A stretch of DNA of 64,000 nt from Eurosta solidaginis (GCF_040869045.1 NC_090319.1:389809601-389873600); one strand, 5' to 3'; counted from the first letter of the stretch, positions 35,210-46,680 are shown. The notes: generated by a model not told the origin, from the letters alone. Translations and numbers: made by a program.

Positions 35210-35910
35210 TCAAGTAAAACATGCAACGCTGCGTTGCAACTACACGATCCCCACTGAAACTTCATCTGCGCCTTCACGCTTCAACACAGCAGCACTGGTA
35301 AACATGGACCAGCTGTGCAACAGACAACAAACAAAAGTTGAGTGAGGATCTGCCAACGGCCAAAACCAATGGCAATTCGCTGCATTACCAAATAAACATT
35401 GTATTCCACAGTTGGCAACTCCGTCCCCGCAGTGTCCTGCCAATGTTGATAGTTCAAGTGATAGAGGAATGCTGCCTTACCCATGCACTCTTCCACTTAG
35501 CAATCGTTTCAGGTTTTAGCCTTGGCTCCAATATTGTGAGAAGGCAGTGTTCTTTGTATTTGCTCTTCCTTCTCCTATCAACGAGTCACATAAGGCAGAG
35601 CTGGTTAAACGGCACCTTACATTAGTTTGCGAACACCGTGATTTGTAGGTGACGACCACTACGAGTGTGTACCTACCTGTGACTTCACCTGAAGGATCAG
35701 CTGGTTCCATTCAGATAGATCCCCTTGCCACAACAACTTTTGACAGCCCGCCTTAATGCCGCTCTCATTTGATGGCAAACTGCTACCGTCCCGATTCTTT
35801 TGCTGCTTACCCTGGTCGTTGACCTGAATTGTTCGACTGCACCCGCGAACGTTCGCTGGTCTATCGTCGACCACGGGCATCCCGCTATAATATTAACCTG
35901 TAACACTATC
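35210..35910 (-). other. Unidentified block of higher GC content, possible decayed coding or LTR sequence
   Basis: About 700 bp with clearly higher GC than its surroundings and several overlapping minus-strand frames of 60-95 codons (35240-35443, 35281-35496, 35516-35710, 35659-35906). The frames at 35516-35710 and 35240-35443 are in the same phase. None contains a motif I recognise. TGTTACAGG at its right border on the minus strand resembles an LTR start, but no matching end or target duplication was found. Composition suggests a foreign or formerly coding segment. Confidence 0.35.
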
Positions 35911-35949
35911 CGCCCTCGACTTCTCTGTCCCTAGTAATAATATAATATA

Positions 35950-37225
35950 ATAAACCTAAAGGAAGACTCTCCGTACAGGAAGTGAAAGCCCTACTCACAC
36001 CTCAATCCATGTTTGCATTCCAATTGAGCATATAAATACTGTGTGCATGGGGTCAAAATATTTTAACTTCCGTATCATAGAATAAGATCAAGCTTTCTCT
36101 CTTATTTTTTTGGTTAAAGTGAAGTAAATGTGAATTTTCAAAAAATGCAGTGAAATTTTCCACTAACATATTATTTTAAAACCGCAAGGACTTTACATTA
36201 ATCAGGACTTTAAAATGTTACTTAATACAATACAAAAATAGTGCATTACTTCCAGCTCTGGTATGAATAAAAGCTGCTACCACACACCAGCCACTTAGCC
36301 ACACACTCACCCACCAAAATGACCACAACAACTGCGCTTGGCGCTGGGCCATGCATGGCGTATGAGTCATTTTTAGGTCAGTTTTCACTAAATTTGCATT
36401 GACATGCCATTCGTAGCCACATTTTGGTCAGCTTATTGCAACTTTTCTACAAACACATGTATGTACATGCTTACAAAGATAAGTTATTGTAACTTTTAAC
36501 TTTCTCTAGCGTTGCGGCGCACTTTTTCATTGTTTATTCCTTTTCTAATAGAAAAAAAGGTTTTTTGTTTTTTTCATTTCATGAGCGTAAATTCCAAACA
36601 CACACACACATATGCGTACTGGCTCGACTTGTCAGTTGGTTTTAAAATACAATAGCGCCCATTTAGACATGCTTGGTAGCATTTGTTGCTATACCAAATT
36701 GGTTTTCATATGCAATTTCGGCAAATAAATGCAAACACAACAACAAAAATAACTTCATACTTTATTTGACTTGAGCAATGCGGCAAACCAACTTTTTTGC
36801 GTCACAAACCGTGAAAGGTCTGAGACAAATCTAGAATCTAAAATTTCACGTTCCCCCTCTGCACATATTATTTATTTACGCATTTTAAATTGACTTTCAC
36901 TTTGGCGAAATTCAAATGTTAATGCTAACTTCTTTGATATGTAAATATTATAATGATTACGAATTTTTTTTTTGGCATGGCATGGCACATACATATATCA
37001 CATTTACATATGCGCATATAAATGCGTGAATATTTTTCGGATTAATTTTTTCCAAATGAATTCAGCATTAATTATGAGAAAACAATTTCACTTAGCAAAT
37101 ACATTTGTTGATACAAACAAATTCATTAAAAGATCGTAAATCTTATTTGCACAAAACAGAATTTTACATTTTCGAGTGAAGCGGTAGGTGCAAAGAAATA
37201 TTGTACAGTTACAACGATGGAATAT
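35950..37225. other. No recognisable gene
   Basis: AT-rich, with a short CA run near 36600. No coding or repeat signal. Confidence 0.45.
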
Positions 37226-37229
37226 ATTC

Positions 37230-37520
37230 TTAATAACTCGCCGAAAAAAAGTCCCGAGTTGGTCCGTTACATAGGCCCATTGTCGTGGGAAGAATGGCAA
37301 GGATAATTCCACTACTAAAGCCTGGGAAACCAGCTAACGAAGGCGAATCATATCGACCAATATCCTTTTGCTAGTAGCGAAGATATTGGACACCGTCATG
37401 CTCCCTCATTTCACTGTTAATTTTCTCCCAGCCCCCATCAACATGTCTTCCACAAAATGCATAACACTACCACAGCGCTAAACGCCATAAACGCTCAGAG
37501 AAATTTCGGAAGGGTGTCTT
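37230..37520 (+). pseudogene. LINE reverse transcriptase N-terminal fragment, plus strand
   Basis: RMARIIPLLKPGKPANEG and ESYRPISF are followed, after a frameshift around 37367, by VAKILDTVMLPHFTVNFL and an INMSSTKC-type remnant. These are the RT blocks that open the fingers domain (YRPISLLSPVAKILE). The fragment ends around 37515, just before the tail of the oppositely oriented LINE. Different RT subfamily from the neighbour. Too short to appear as a single long frame. Confidence 0.78.
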
Positions 37521-37542
37521 CTTATGACCCCTGAAAAGTGGT

Positions 37543-37562
37543 CCATGGTTAGGTTATGTTAG
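37543..37562 (-). repeat. TTAGG-like simple repeat tail of a LINE
   Basis: Plus strand GGTTAGGTTATGTTAGGTTA; on the element strand CCTAA repeats end the 3' UTR in place of poly(A). Comparable to the CCTAT tail at 27175-27197. Confidence 0.75.
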
Positions 37563-38019
37563 GTTAGAGTGGCCACCGGTGCGAGCTCACTTAGGCCCAA
37601 AAGGTTCCATTGTGATAACACGTGGATATCTCCCCTACTCAAACCAACAGGTCGATTCAGCAAATGTCAGGAATTTCTTAGGTTCCAACACAGATCGGTT
37701 CACCAAGATCGTCAAAGAAGGGATATCCCAGAGATTCCTTCCTCTTGCGCCAAAGCGCAGGACAGTCGCACAGAAAATGCTTGACTGTTTCTATTCCTCG
37801 TCGTCTTTGCAGCTCCTGCAGTAATCATTATAAGGAGCACCCAGCCGTTGTGCATGCTTCCCGATTGCTATGTGGCTGGTTATAAGTCCATCCAGATATA
37901 TGCCCCCTTCTAAGAAGAAGGAGATTCTTGTACATCTCCCGTCCCATTCAGGCCACACGAGCTTAGTGTGGTAGCAGGACACGAGTTTGCTCCATCTCAC
38001 ATCCGCTTCCCTTTCACAG

Positions 38020-38440
38020 TGAGCTTACAGGTAGCGAGCGGCATGCTCAATCCCTTCCAGGACGATGAAAGCGGAACGGATGTGCCGCCTCTTGCAAGTT
38101 CGTCAGCCATCTCATTGCCCGGTATTTCCGAGTGTCCAGGCGCCCATACCAGACTGGAGGAAGTTTGCTCAGCGATCTCGTTAAGAGATTTGCGGCACTT
38201 CTCCACTGTCCTGGACTTACATGTGACCGATCCAAGCGCTTTTAGTGAAGCCTGGCTGTCAGAGTAAATACAAATTTTATTATAGCCGTGAACAGCGTTC
38301 CTCAGGTGAACAACGTCCTGATTTATAGCAGCAACCTCCGCCTGGAAGATGCTGCAATGATCGGGTAGGCTAGTTGGGGTGCACAGACACCGCTGCCCAC
38401 CTTTTTATCCAGTTTGGAGCCGTCAGTATAAATTGGCAGC
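38020..38440 (-). pseudogene. LINE RNase H domain
   Basis: All four catalytic positions can be read, across frames: LPIYTDGSKLDKK (Asp), QAEVAAINQ (Glu), IYSDSQASLKAL (Asp) and VWAPGHSEIPGNEMADELAR (His and Asp). A one-base shift lies between the TDGSK and QAE blocks. The domain removes RNA from RNA:DNA hybrids. Its presence places the element among RNase H-bearing LINEs. Downstream, near 37830-37790, a CRSCKDDEEIETV cluster follows as in the LINE end at 26.9 kb. Confidence 0.88.
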
Positions 38441-38469
38441 CTTTCGCTCAGGTCCGGCGGCTCCTTCGA

Positions 38470-39252
38470 TCAATAATCCCTATCCGGGATAACAACCTCG
38501 TACTTCATATCGAAAAATGCAGTCGGAGAGCAATAGTCAAACGAAGGCGAATCCAGATTCTTAAGGATGGCTGCATGGTCAACCACATTATCTCTCCAGC
38601 CGGATAACTCCCGTAGCCGTAGAGCAGAAAAGGCCGCAAATTGTTTGGCCATTAAATCTATTGGCAACGTATTAAAAAGAGTATCCACCGCTTCCGCAGG
38701 TGTAGTGCGTAGAGCGCCCGCCATGCAGACTAGAGCACTTATTTGTACCTTCTGGAATACTCGTAGGTTCGATTTTGTACCTAAACTCGTACACCAGGCC
38801 AAAGCCCCGTATAGAAGGATTGGTCTAGCCACAGCAGTGTAGAGCCACAGGGTAACATCCGGCGATAGTCTCCATCTTCGTGCAACAGCTCCCCCACAGC
38901 TGTACAGTGCCACCTTTGCTTTTCTCACGCGCTCCTGAGCGTTTTCCCTCCAGGATAGTTTCCTATCCAAAATTACTCCTAGGCATTTGGCAGAGTCCCT
39001 AAGCGTCAGGGTCGTACCCGCTAGCACCGGCAGCTGCAACACAGGAATCTTATATTTCCTAGTGAACAAAACCAGTTCTGTTTTGGCTGATTTGACCGAT
39101 AGACCTTTACTCGTGGTCCAGTCCTCCACCAGTCTCAGCTTAGTTTGCATTAAATCGCATAGTGTCTGCGGAAACTTCCCGCTAACTAACAGCACGAGGG
39201 CATCTGCATATGCGAATACCTTGCTGCATCTGTCCTTCTCATGAAGAACCAA
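38470..39252 (-). pseudogene. LINE reverse transcriptase, YADD block to thumb (LOA/I-like)
   Basis: 260 open residues. AYADALVLLVSGKF at residues 14-27 is the YADD box with the second Asp replaced by Ala (residue 18), which should abolish catalysis. Then TKTELVLFTRKYK, KCLGVILDRKLSW, VALYSCGGAVARRW, WLYTAVARPILLYGALAW and a long C-terminal helix-rich linker leading towards RNase H. The last 40 residues precede the RNase H block in a different frame. Confidence 0.9.
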
Positions 39253-40106
39253 GAGCTCATTAAGTATGGCAACCCATAGAAGTGGAGAAAGTACCCCCCC
39301 TGCGGGGTGCCACTCCGTATGTGTTTGACCCCAGTTGAACCAGCTAGGTCGGCATGAACCTTTCTTCGCAAAAGCAACCGCTGGACAAGTTTCACTAGCC
39401 CCGAATCGGCCTCCAAGCCGGTTACTGCACCAGTTATCGCAGAGGGCGTACCGTTGTTAAAAGGTCCCTCAATGTCGAGGAAAGATATGAGTGTGAATTC
39501 CTTGTACGCCAAGGATTTCTCGATCTGGGAGAAAACTGCATGCAAGGCTGTCTGCGTGACTACCCCTTCATATACGCATGCTGGGATGTAGACAACTTTC
39601 CCTCCAATGACTCCCTTAAAGTTGAGTCCATTAACCTTTCGAGTGTCTTCAGCTGGAAGGATGTCAAAGATATCGGTCTGAAGTCATTAGGGGTCGCGTG
39701 AACAGTCCTTCCAGCTTTTGGTATAAAGGTGACCCTTGAATCGTACCAAACCCCATGGAATATGGTTGAGATCACAAACTCCTTTGAAAATGTTATACAA
39801 CCACAAAGAGCTCAGCTCGATTTTTTGTTGAAGTTGTACCGGGGCCAATCCATCCGGCCCTGGTGCTTTGAAGGGCTTGAACGACATTATAGACCATTTA
39901 ACTTTACCCATAGTAATGAGCTTCCCCTCAAACGGTTCGCCAGTATGAGCTTCCGTCCAGTCTATTTCTTCATCACTAGCGCCTAGAAAGTGCGTACTCA
40001 GGAGCAGGCGTAGAGTCATCTCTGTCGTATCCGTCCATGTCCCATCAGATCGTTGCAGGCATCCCGGGACACTTTTTGTAGCACCAGAGAGCACCTTTCT
40101 GAGCAT
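39186..40106 (-). pseudogene. LINE reverse transcriptase, fingers and palm (LOA/I-like)
   Basis: Three overlapping frames carry one RT. 40106-39687: SFKPFKAPGPDGLAPVQLQQ. 39775-39560: VTFIPKAGRTVHATPNDFRP, then ISLTSFQLKTLERLMDSTLR and LSTSQHAYMKG. 39545-39186: LISFLDIEGPFNNGTPSAI (catalytic Asp region; GAFDN altered to GPFNN) and RSGTPQGG. Each frame change marks an indel. Reverse transcriptase of this family primes on nicked chromosomal DNA. Confidence 0.88.
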
Positions 40107-40519
40107 GGATCACTCAGACGCCGTTTCCATTTCGCTACAAAACTTCGGCCAGGAGGTCGTCTTCGACGACCTTAGCAGTTTTTTATAATCCCCGAACATC
40201 ATTTTGTATGCATCCCATTTTTCAGCCGCCCTGGATGCTTTAGCAAAAGTCAATGCTTTCCGACAAGCCTTGCGTAGATTCTCTAGGTCCGCGTTCCACC
40301 ATGGTGGTTTGGTTTTACTCCTAGATTTCTTCCTAGGACAGGCCTTATTAAGAGCCTCCTGGCAAGCCTTTGTATACTAGTGAACCATATTATCCAGCTC
40401 TGCAGAATTCTTGGGAATATGAACCTTTTTTGAAGCTCCTCACTATAGATACGCCAATTGGCGTTTTTTAGGTTTCTGTGCCAGCCAGTTCTGAGCGTCA
40501 CCCCGCCAAGGTCGAAGCG

Positions 40520-40660
40520 AACAAATCTATGATCCGAAAAGGATTGAAGACCACAATCACCATCCAGTTTTCTATCAAGGATTCCCCGCTGCCCGAGATG
40601 AGGGTGACGTCCAGAACCTCCTGTCTGCTCCTAGTAACAAACGTGGGTACCGAACCCTAT
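40520..40660 (-). pseudogene. LINE endonuclease C-terminal remnant
   Basis: On the minus strand TFVTRSRQEVLDVTLIS and then FNPFRII can be read, matching the end of LINE endonucleases (EEVLDVTL ... SFSDHRYI); the catalytic SDH has become NPF. It marks the 5' truncation point of the element. Confidence 0.7.
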
Positions 40661-40664
40661 TGCA

Positions 40665-40980
40665 AGTGGGTGATATATTATCACAAAATTATCGATAAGT
40701 TACCGAAAACTCATCGATTTTCTATCGGAAAGCCAACAATTTGTTATAAAAAAGGCTATCGGTTAGATAAAGAAAATTTATTGGTTTTCTAAACGTGGTG
40801 TTGTCAGCTTGTTACCGATTACTCATTGCCTTGTTATGAAACTGATACCGATAAAATTTCAACATAAAATCGCATCCGTAAACAGTCCTTCAACCAGCCG
40901 ATAAGGATTCTATACGAAGCCGATGTTATTAGTGATAAGAAACCGACAAAGCTAAAGCTGTTGTGCTTTATCATCCACCC
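40665..40980. repeat. ATCGATA/CCGATA-rich degenerate repeat
   Basis: ATTATCGATAAGTTACCGA, CATCGATTTTCTATCGG, GGCTATCGGTTAGATAAAG, GATACCGATAAAATTTC and GCCGATAAGG follow each other within 250 bp, in both orientations. This is far above background for this motif. It begins exactly where the LINE is truncated, so it may be the LINE's target. Confidence 0.45.
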
Positions 40981-41084
40981 TTAAGCGAACTCTACTTTAT
41001 TTATTTTATTTACTTTTTAATTTTTTAGACGGTCACCTCTATGTTTATGCAAAAAACGTCACGAGTATAAATCTCACTGTGTCA

Positions 41085-41830
41085 AAATAGAAGCTTCCTC
41101 CCAGCTTTCAAAGAACACTTTGAGATGATCCTGGACAAACCAATTCATAAATTTTGGCTTCAGGCTGAAAGACACAGGTAAAAATTTCAATGGAATGAAT
41201 AAAGATATTACGGGGGCTAGTTTTGCTACCGGATGAAAAAGAAAAACTTGGATCCCGGAGCATGCGAACTAGTTCAATAAATGTAACTTTTTGTTTTGCG
41301 TAGGCAGCTTGTTTCAATCCAACATCTCGCTCTGAATTTTATCCTTTTTAAAGTTTTTACCGCTTATTATCTAAAAGTACGTCCGCGCTATGTTAAATTT
41401 GCAAACCTTTCGATGTTGCCGCAAAATCCTGAAAAGTCCCGTTATCCCTTTGGGAGCAGTTATGTAAGTCTTTTCATAGCTTTCAGCAAGGCTGGGACGG
41501 TACCTGTCCCAATTCTATCCCCTCGCAGTAATATATGCTGAAACTTTAAACGTTGTGATGCTCTGATAAATGGAATATGCCCCCCCCCCCTTTGCGGGAG
41601 TTCATTTCTATTTGATTCAACCGTAGGTTGTTTCGAAAAATTCGCTGCTTTTAATTTGTTTGGTACAAGTGTGGCTGCAGCTGGTTTCACTCTGTATCCA
41701 ATTAGGGTCAGTTCGGGAGTCGTCTTTAAACCTGTTGTGTAAAATTGTAGCTTTGTGTAAGTGTCTCCCATTTTCTCTGCAGTGCATTCTTCCATATCGA
41801 ACTCACAACTTAAAACATTCTTCAAACATT
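41085..41830 (-). other. Unidentified possible coding remnant
   Basis: Two minus-strand frames, 41825-41460 (121 residues) and 41317-41108 (69 residues), lie in different phases. The first contains LQFYTTGLKTTPELTLIGYR and the second FIELVRMLRDPSFSFSSGSK. Amino-acid usage is less A/T-driven than in random ORFs nearby and the region is GC-richer than its flanks, so a decayed gene is plausible. I recognise no family. A C11 run at 41580-41590 lies between the two. Confidence 0.35.
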
Positions 41831-41839
41831 CCTCGATAT

Positions 41840-42381
41840 CAATTCGTATGATCTATCGCAAATTGTATACAAAAGCGTCAAACCATTTACACTTCCAGCA
41901 TTTTACTGCTGAACTGCTCGTCGCCTACTTCAAAATATCTGACATTGCATACTTTTCATTGCCTTTTTATCATTTATTTTATATTGCTATTTATTTCATC
42001 TTCTTCACTTATCATCTCAATAAAACTACTTGCAGCATTCCACCCTCTCATAGATAAGCGAATATTCTACAAATGTCACGCTAAAGAATTTAGAGAATCC
42101 TCGATTGTTTCTTCATAATTTACTTACTTTCCTTGCTCCGGCTGATTCCGTTGATTCACTGGATAAATTTGCATAATTATTCAAAGTACGCAAACAATAA
42201 ATTGCAATAAATGTCCATTCTGCCGGATAAAACAACAAACCCTTTGATTACACTGAAAACATCAATTGGTATTACGTGTTGGTATTAGTGTGTTAGACTG
42301 TTGCAAAAAAAAAGTAAAAAATTATTTTTTTCGAAATACGCTTGAAAGAATTGCTTTTTATATTATGTTATTGGCACATAC
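41840..42381. other. No recognisable gene
   Basis: AT-rich DNA; an open frame of 98 codons at 41761-42057 is aromatic-rich and motif-free. Confidence 0.4.
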
Positions 42382-42389
42382 GTACATAT

Positions 42390-43024
42390 TAGGGCAGGTC
42401 GATTTAAAAATCGCTCATTGCTCTGTGAAAATCGTATTCTAGGGATCAAAATAAGAAACTTTGCCGAAGGAACCATACCTCTAAAAAGAATTCTGATGTC
42501 CCCCCCTTTGGGTCGAACTTTTGGGTAGGGGCAATTTCAATTCTACCTGCTGTGTCTTGTGGTGGCTTAAAAAAAACAACACAAGCAATTTTACGATCTG
42601 CCATTGTGTCACAGTGATACCTTCATTTTTTAAAACGGTTGAATAAAAAACCCACACAACTATATTTACGACATGCAAATGCATCACAGTAGTGCCTTGG
42701 TTTTAAAAAGGGGTTGTAAAAACGCTAATTTCTAATAATTTTTTTTAATTTTTTTTCTATTACTAAGTTAAATTCATTTTTTCATTTACATATGTTCTGA
42801 CTAAATAAATTTCTAAAGAGAAAAATAAACTCCAAAAAGAAAAAATATAGGCATTTCAAAGTGGGATTTTTCAAAATTTGCCCCTACGACCCAAAGGGGG
42901 GGACATCAGAATTCGTTTTAGAGGTATGGTTCTTTCGGCAAAGTTTCTTATTTTGATCCCTAGAATATGATTTTCACAGAGCAATGGGCGATTTTTTTGC
43001 CTCCCCACAAATCGACCCGGCCTA
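42390..43024. mobile_element. hAT-type foldback MITE 1
   Basis: 635 bp. Left end TAGGGCAGGTCGATTT, right end complementary (TAGGCCGGGTCGATTT). Terminal inverted repeats are about 130 bp and over 85% identical by eye (shared blocks TTGCTCTGTGAAAATC, TCTAGGGATCAAAATAAG, AAACTTTGCCGAA, ACCATACCTCTAAAA and GATGTCCCCCC). 8-bp flanks GTACATAT (42382-42389) and ATACATAT (43025-43032) differ at one base. TAGGG ends with 8-bp duplications point to the hAT superfamily. No transposase. Inserted next to a SINE remnant. Confidence 0.82.
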
Positions 43025-43039
43025 ATACATATCCTAGCT

Positions 43040-43255
43040 CAAATCGTGGGCAAAGCAACATCTAAAATTCCGAAAAAATACTTTTTAATTAGAAACAATT
43101 TTACTAGGCAATGTCGTCTTTGGCAAACACTCCGAGTGTATTTCGGCTATGAAAAGCTGCTCAGTGAAAATTGGGCTTTGCTGATGGCGTTTAGAGTCAG
43201 AACAAAATATGTAAGTTCCGTCCTACCTATTTATAGGAAAATTAAAAAAAAAAGC
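43040..43255 (+). mobile_element. tRNA-Gly-derived SINE, degraded copy
   Basis: Follows MITE 1 directly. Starts in the B-box end (CTAGCTCAAATCGTGGGCAAAG), then CAACATCTAAAATTCCGAAA, CAAACACTCCGAGTGTATTTC, GCTGCTCAGTGAAAA and AAGTTCCGTCCTACC match the SINE body in order. The A-box half is missing and the 3' end is eroded. Confidence 0.78.
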
Positions 43256-43259
43256 ATCG

Positions 43260-45055
43260 CGCTTCTCTTTTTTATCTTTTTTTCTAGATACCTGGATCTG
43301 GAAACTGTACGGAAATTTGAAATTAATTTTTATGCAATTTTTAGTTTTCGGTGAGTAGTGGAACTAATATTTTGTCGATATTTTTTCTGTTTTGCTTTGT
43401 TCATTTTTGTACAGGCTGGTTATTTGATGTATATTGAAACGATTTTCCCTCATCCGTTGTCTAATTTGGTTTGGAGATAAACCGATTTCGACGTTGTGCC
43501 ATATAATTTTTCGTTTTTTTACAGAATTGTGAATTATGCTACAAAGAAAATATTGAAGTCAAATTTGATATAACGTATTCTGTTAGATAGATGGATGAAC
43601 TACGCGCTTAATAACTTTGATTTTTTTTTTCTTCAGTACAGCTTTCAAAACTTGAAATGTATTGAGTTTAAGGCGAGAACTTATGGCACTGAGGTATTGA
43701 TACGGGTTGAGCCACAACATTTTACAGGTAAAAAAAGCGATTTTTAATATGTGCTTGGATGTCTAAAATGACGGCTGCAATTACAAGCGATGCAAAGGCT
43801 AGTGTAAGAAACAAAAGAACAATTCAAACCGCTTAAGTCGTTTAAACACCAACTTATAGTTTTTTTTGGCATAACAAGAAAAAAACATAAAGTGGCGAGC
43901 TAGGTTTGGTTGAACTCGCCGATCTCTAAAGACCAATATGTGTCCCAACTCAATAGAAAATAACCAAATCCATTGCATAATTGTACAGACTTAACACAAC
44001 GAATTGAACAAACACATGCCATACACATCAAAATGGTCAAATCAATTTCGATAAATTCTTTTTATGCATTTATTAAATACCAAACTAATTCATGCTTTTC
44101 GCCAAAAAGTATGAAACAAAACTAACAAACAAACAGAGATATGGTAACAAACACATGCACACATGCATTTTATGTTAGCAAATTAAACGTTGAATAAAAC
44201 AGAATAGAAAAAGTTGTGTAAAAAAAAAATTCATTTTTTACATGATTTATTTGACTAAGAAAATACTTATATTATGTAATCTATTTTGACTGATTATTTA
44301 AAGTAATTATGTGTCTATTTTATTTATTTGCATTATAAAATCGGATGCTGTTGGAGTATTGCCGAGTAATTTATATATGTGATCTGTATATGAAATTATA
44401 CTACATTTGTAGAAACATTTTCTTACAGGTATATAAAGAAAATTTCTTTAAAGTACAAATGCAAAAATTACAAGAGGAACACTTCAACGTAGGTGTAAGT
44501 TGTAGACAACGCACCTGCTCAAAGTTTTTTTGTTGTTATCTCATTTTTTGGGATATTTCAATAATTCTAAAATACCTCCCTCTATGGAAAATGAAGCAGG
44601 TCATTTGCGAGCTCGTTATAGCTAAAATATCTTTAACAACAAGATATTAATTAATTTTTTTGTTGTTTGTCGATCTGGTACATCCAACGATGTAAGTCAT
44701 ATGTGTACATGTACTTTTATGTTTTTTTATTATAATACTTGTATATTTGTATTTCTAGTCCTGAAGATGACTTCTAATTGAAGTCGAAATATCGATAAAT
44801 AAAAAACGACAATATATATCATATACAAATAAAAATTTGGCCTCGAGCTCGACAATTTACAAACATTTTTCCAAAATATTAATTTAATTTATTTAATGCG
44901 CATATAATCTCAGTGTCATATTTGAAATGTTTACTTAATACTAGTACAAATTTATTATTTATTTATATATTTATTATTTTGTTACTAACAGAGCGTAAAT
45001 TCAAAAAGGGGAATGAAAAATGAAGTAAGACAGAAGCATAGATATTTTTCATAAG
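43260..45055. other. Gene-free AT-rich interval
   Basis: No supported gene or shared repeat. A 101-codon frame at 44345-44650 is Ile/Phe/Tyr-rich and motif-free. Confidence 0.45.
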
Positions 45056-45064
45056 TTCATTAAC

Positions 45065-45870
45065 AAAGGATCTGCGGTACAGCTAATTTGAAGCGCTTCG
45101 GATTTAATTCTAACTTTATTTTATTAGACAAAGCATTCCACAACTGCACAGCCCTAACGAAAAATATTCTCGATGTTACTGAATACTTAAAATGAGGTAC
45201 AATTAGATTTCAACTACGGGATGACTGTGCGAAAGTAAGTTTTACAAACAGGTATTCCGGTGTACGAGAAAAGATAATCTTATGTATAAATATTAGTAAA
45301 CGACGGTAAAAGAACGCTGATAAACTGCATTCAAGAATAGTTTTTGAGAAGTTCGAAATATGATCATATTTCCATTTAAGATAGATATATCTGGCACAAT
45401 TATTAATCAGTAGTTGATATTTATTCATGGAAGCTTTATCCAGGCAACCGTATATCAGTTCATGGTAAGATATTAATGGTATTAATAGAGCTTTGACAAG
45501 TTTAAGTTTTTTATCTTCTCGAATAAAATTAGCCGTTTTCCATAAATGCCTTAATATATAATATAACTTACTAATTGAGGAATTCACATGATCAACACAA
45601 GTAAGATGCTTATTTAAGATAAATCCCAGTGTTTTGACAGTCTTTCCATATTCCACAACACTTCCATTTAGAACTATTGGAGAAATGCCATCCAGATTGT
45701 AGGAAGAAATGTGAGATAGCAATCGCCTGCGTTTTGGATGTATTATGGTGTAGCTTGTTCTTTTTAGACCATTGAAATATAGCTTCTAAATCTTCATTTA
45801 ATCGGCAAACAAAATCATCCATTAATCCAAGAGGGACAGAATAGTATAACTGAGCATCATCCGCGTAGAG
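45065..45870 (-). pseudogene. LINE reverse transcriptase, YADD block to C-terminus (CR1/Jockey group)
   Basis: HLYADDAQLYYSV leads into 45822-45610 (LNEDLEAIFQWSKKNKLHHN), then by frameshift into 45722-45210 (TLGFILNKHLTCVDHVNSSI, LVKALLIPLISYHELIYGCL, LLINNCARYIY). After TAG at 45212-45210 the same frame continues NLIVPHFKYSVTSRIFF and VRAVQLWNALSNKIKLEL, the usual C-terminal end of such RTs, to about 45070. Both catalytic Asp of YADD are present. Confidence 0.84.
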
Positions 45871-45899
45871 ATGAATGCATACATTACGACAGCATTTTT

Positions 45900-46646
45900 C
45901 TATGTCATTAAGTTACAAACTAAATAAAGTTGGATAGAACCATTTGGTACCCCAGATTTTACTAGTAATAACCAGGATTCACTATCTCCACATATCACCC
46001 GCTGGTACCTGTTTGTCAAATAGCTTTCAAGTAGCTTTACAGCATCGCTACTGAGTCCAAAATATTTTTTTAACTTATGCAGGAGAATTCTGTAGCAGAC
46101 CGTGTCGAATGCCTTAGAAAAGTCCAACAACGTAAGAATTGTGAAGTCGCCATTGTCAAAGTTTGGTCGTATGTCTTCTAAAACCATGAGCATAGCCGTT
46201 GAACAACTATGTCCAATGAGATAACCTGATTGATTTTCCGAAAGCAGATTTTCTTCAGTTAGATATTTCCTAATCTGGTATCTATCTGATAAACATTGAA
46301 GAATACTTATTGGCCGAAAATGACATGGTTGGGAAGCATTACCCTTTTTTGGTATAGGTATAATATTGGCAACTTTTCTAGCATCAGGAAAACTTAGAGA
46401 TGTTAAAACAAAATTTAAAATATGCGTCAAAGGCGATATTACATATGGTAATATAAGTTTAATAAATCTTAGACTAATTTTATTTTCCCCTGTTGAATTT
46501 AATTTTATTGAAAGTATGGATTGTACTGTTTCAAATTCAGTGATATTAGAAAAGTTAAATTTACTGCACCCATCAATCAAAGAATTGTCGCTGGAAATAT
46601 TTGACTCACTCTCGTTCGGTAACTTGGTAGCAAAGAAATCGTTCAT
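45900..46646 (-). pseudogene. LINE reverse transcriptase, fingers and palm (CR1/Jockey group)
   Basis: 248 residues: ISLRFIKLILPYVISPLTHI, VANIIPIPKKGNAS, FRPISILQCLSD, LLSENQSGYLIGHSCSTAML, LLDFSKAFDTVCYRILLHKL (catalytic Asp) and SGVPNGS (Q changed to N), after which the frame departs. The YADD box follows in another phase (HLYADDAQLYYSV, about 45865-45830). The end of the frame around 45900 is therefore a frameshift. Confidence 0.88.
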
Positions 46647-46680
46647 TTCATCAGCCTCAATCGAGCAATCCGATTTTAAA

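Larger units (their letters stand above)
37540..40660 (-). mobile_element. LOA/I-like LINE with endonuclease remnant, RT and RNase H
   Basis: Minus strand, about 3.1 kb, 5'-truncated inside the endonuclease. Order: endonuclease end (about 40655-40520), linker, RT (40106-38470), RNase H (38440-38020), C-terminal Cys/His cluster (near 37830-37790), 3' UTR, and a CCTAACCTAACATAACCTAA tail at 37562-37543. Endonuclease-RT-RNase H order is that of the LOA and I groups; the clade is inference. At least five frameshifts and YADD changed to YADA show it is dead. Confidence 0.88.

Noticed and set aside
35210..35905. A second solo LTR starting TGTTACAGG
   Set aside because: No matching CA end, no target duplication, no TATA/poly(A) order could be found.
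37543..37562. TTAGGTT sequence as interstitial telomere DNA
   Set aside because: It is exactly where the LINE 3' UTR ends and is imperfect and short; a LINE tail explains it.
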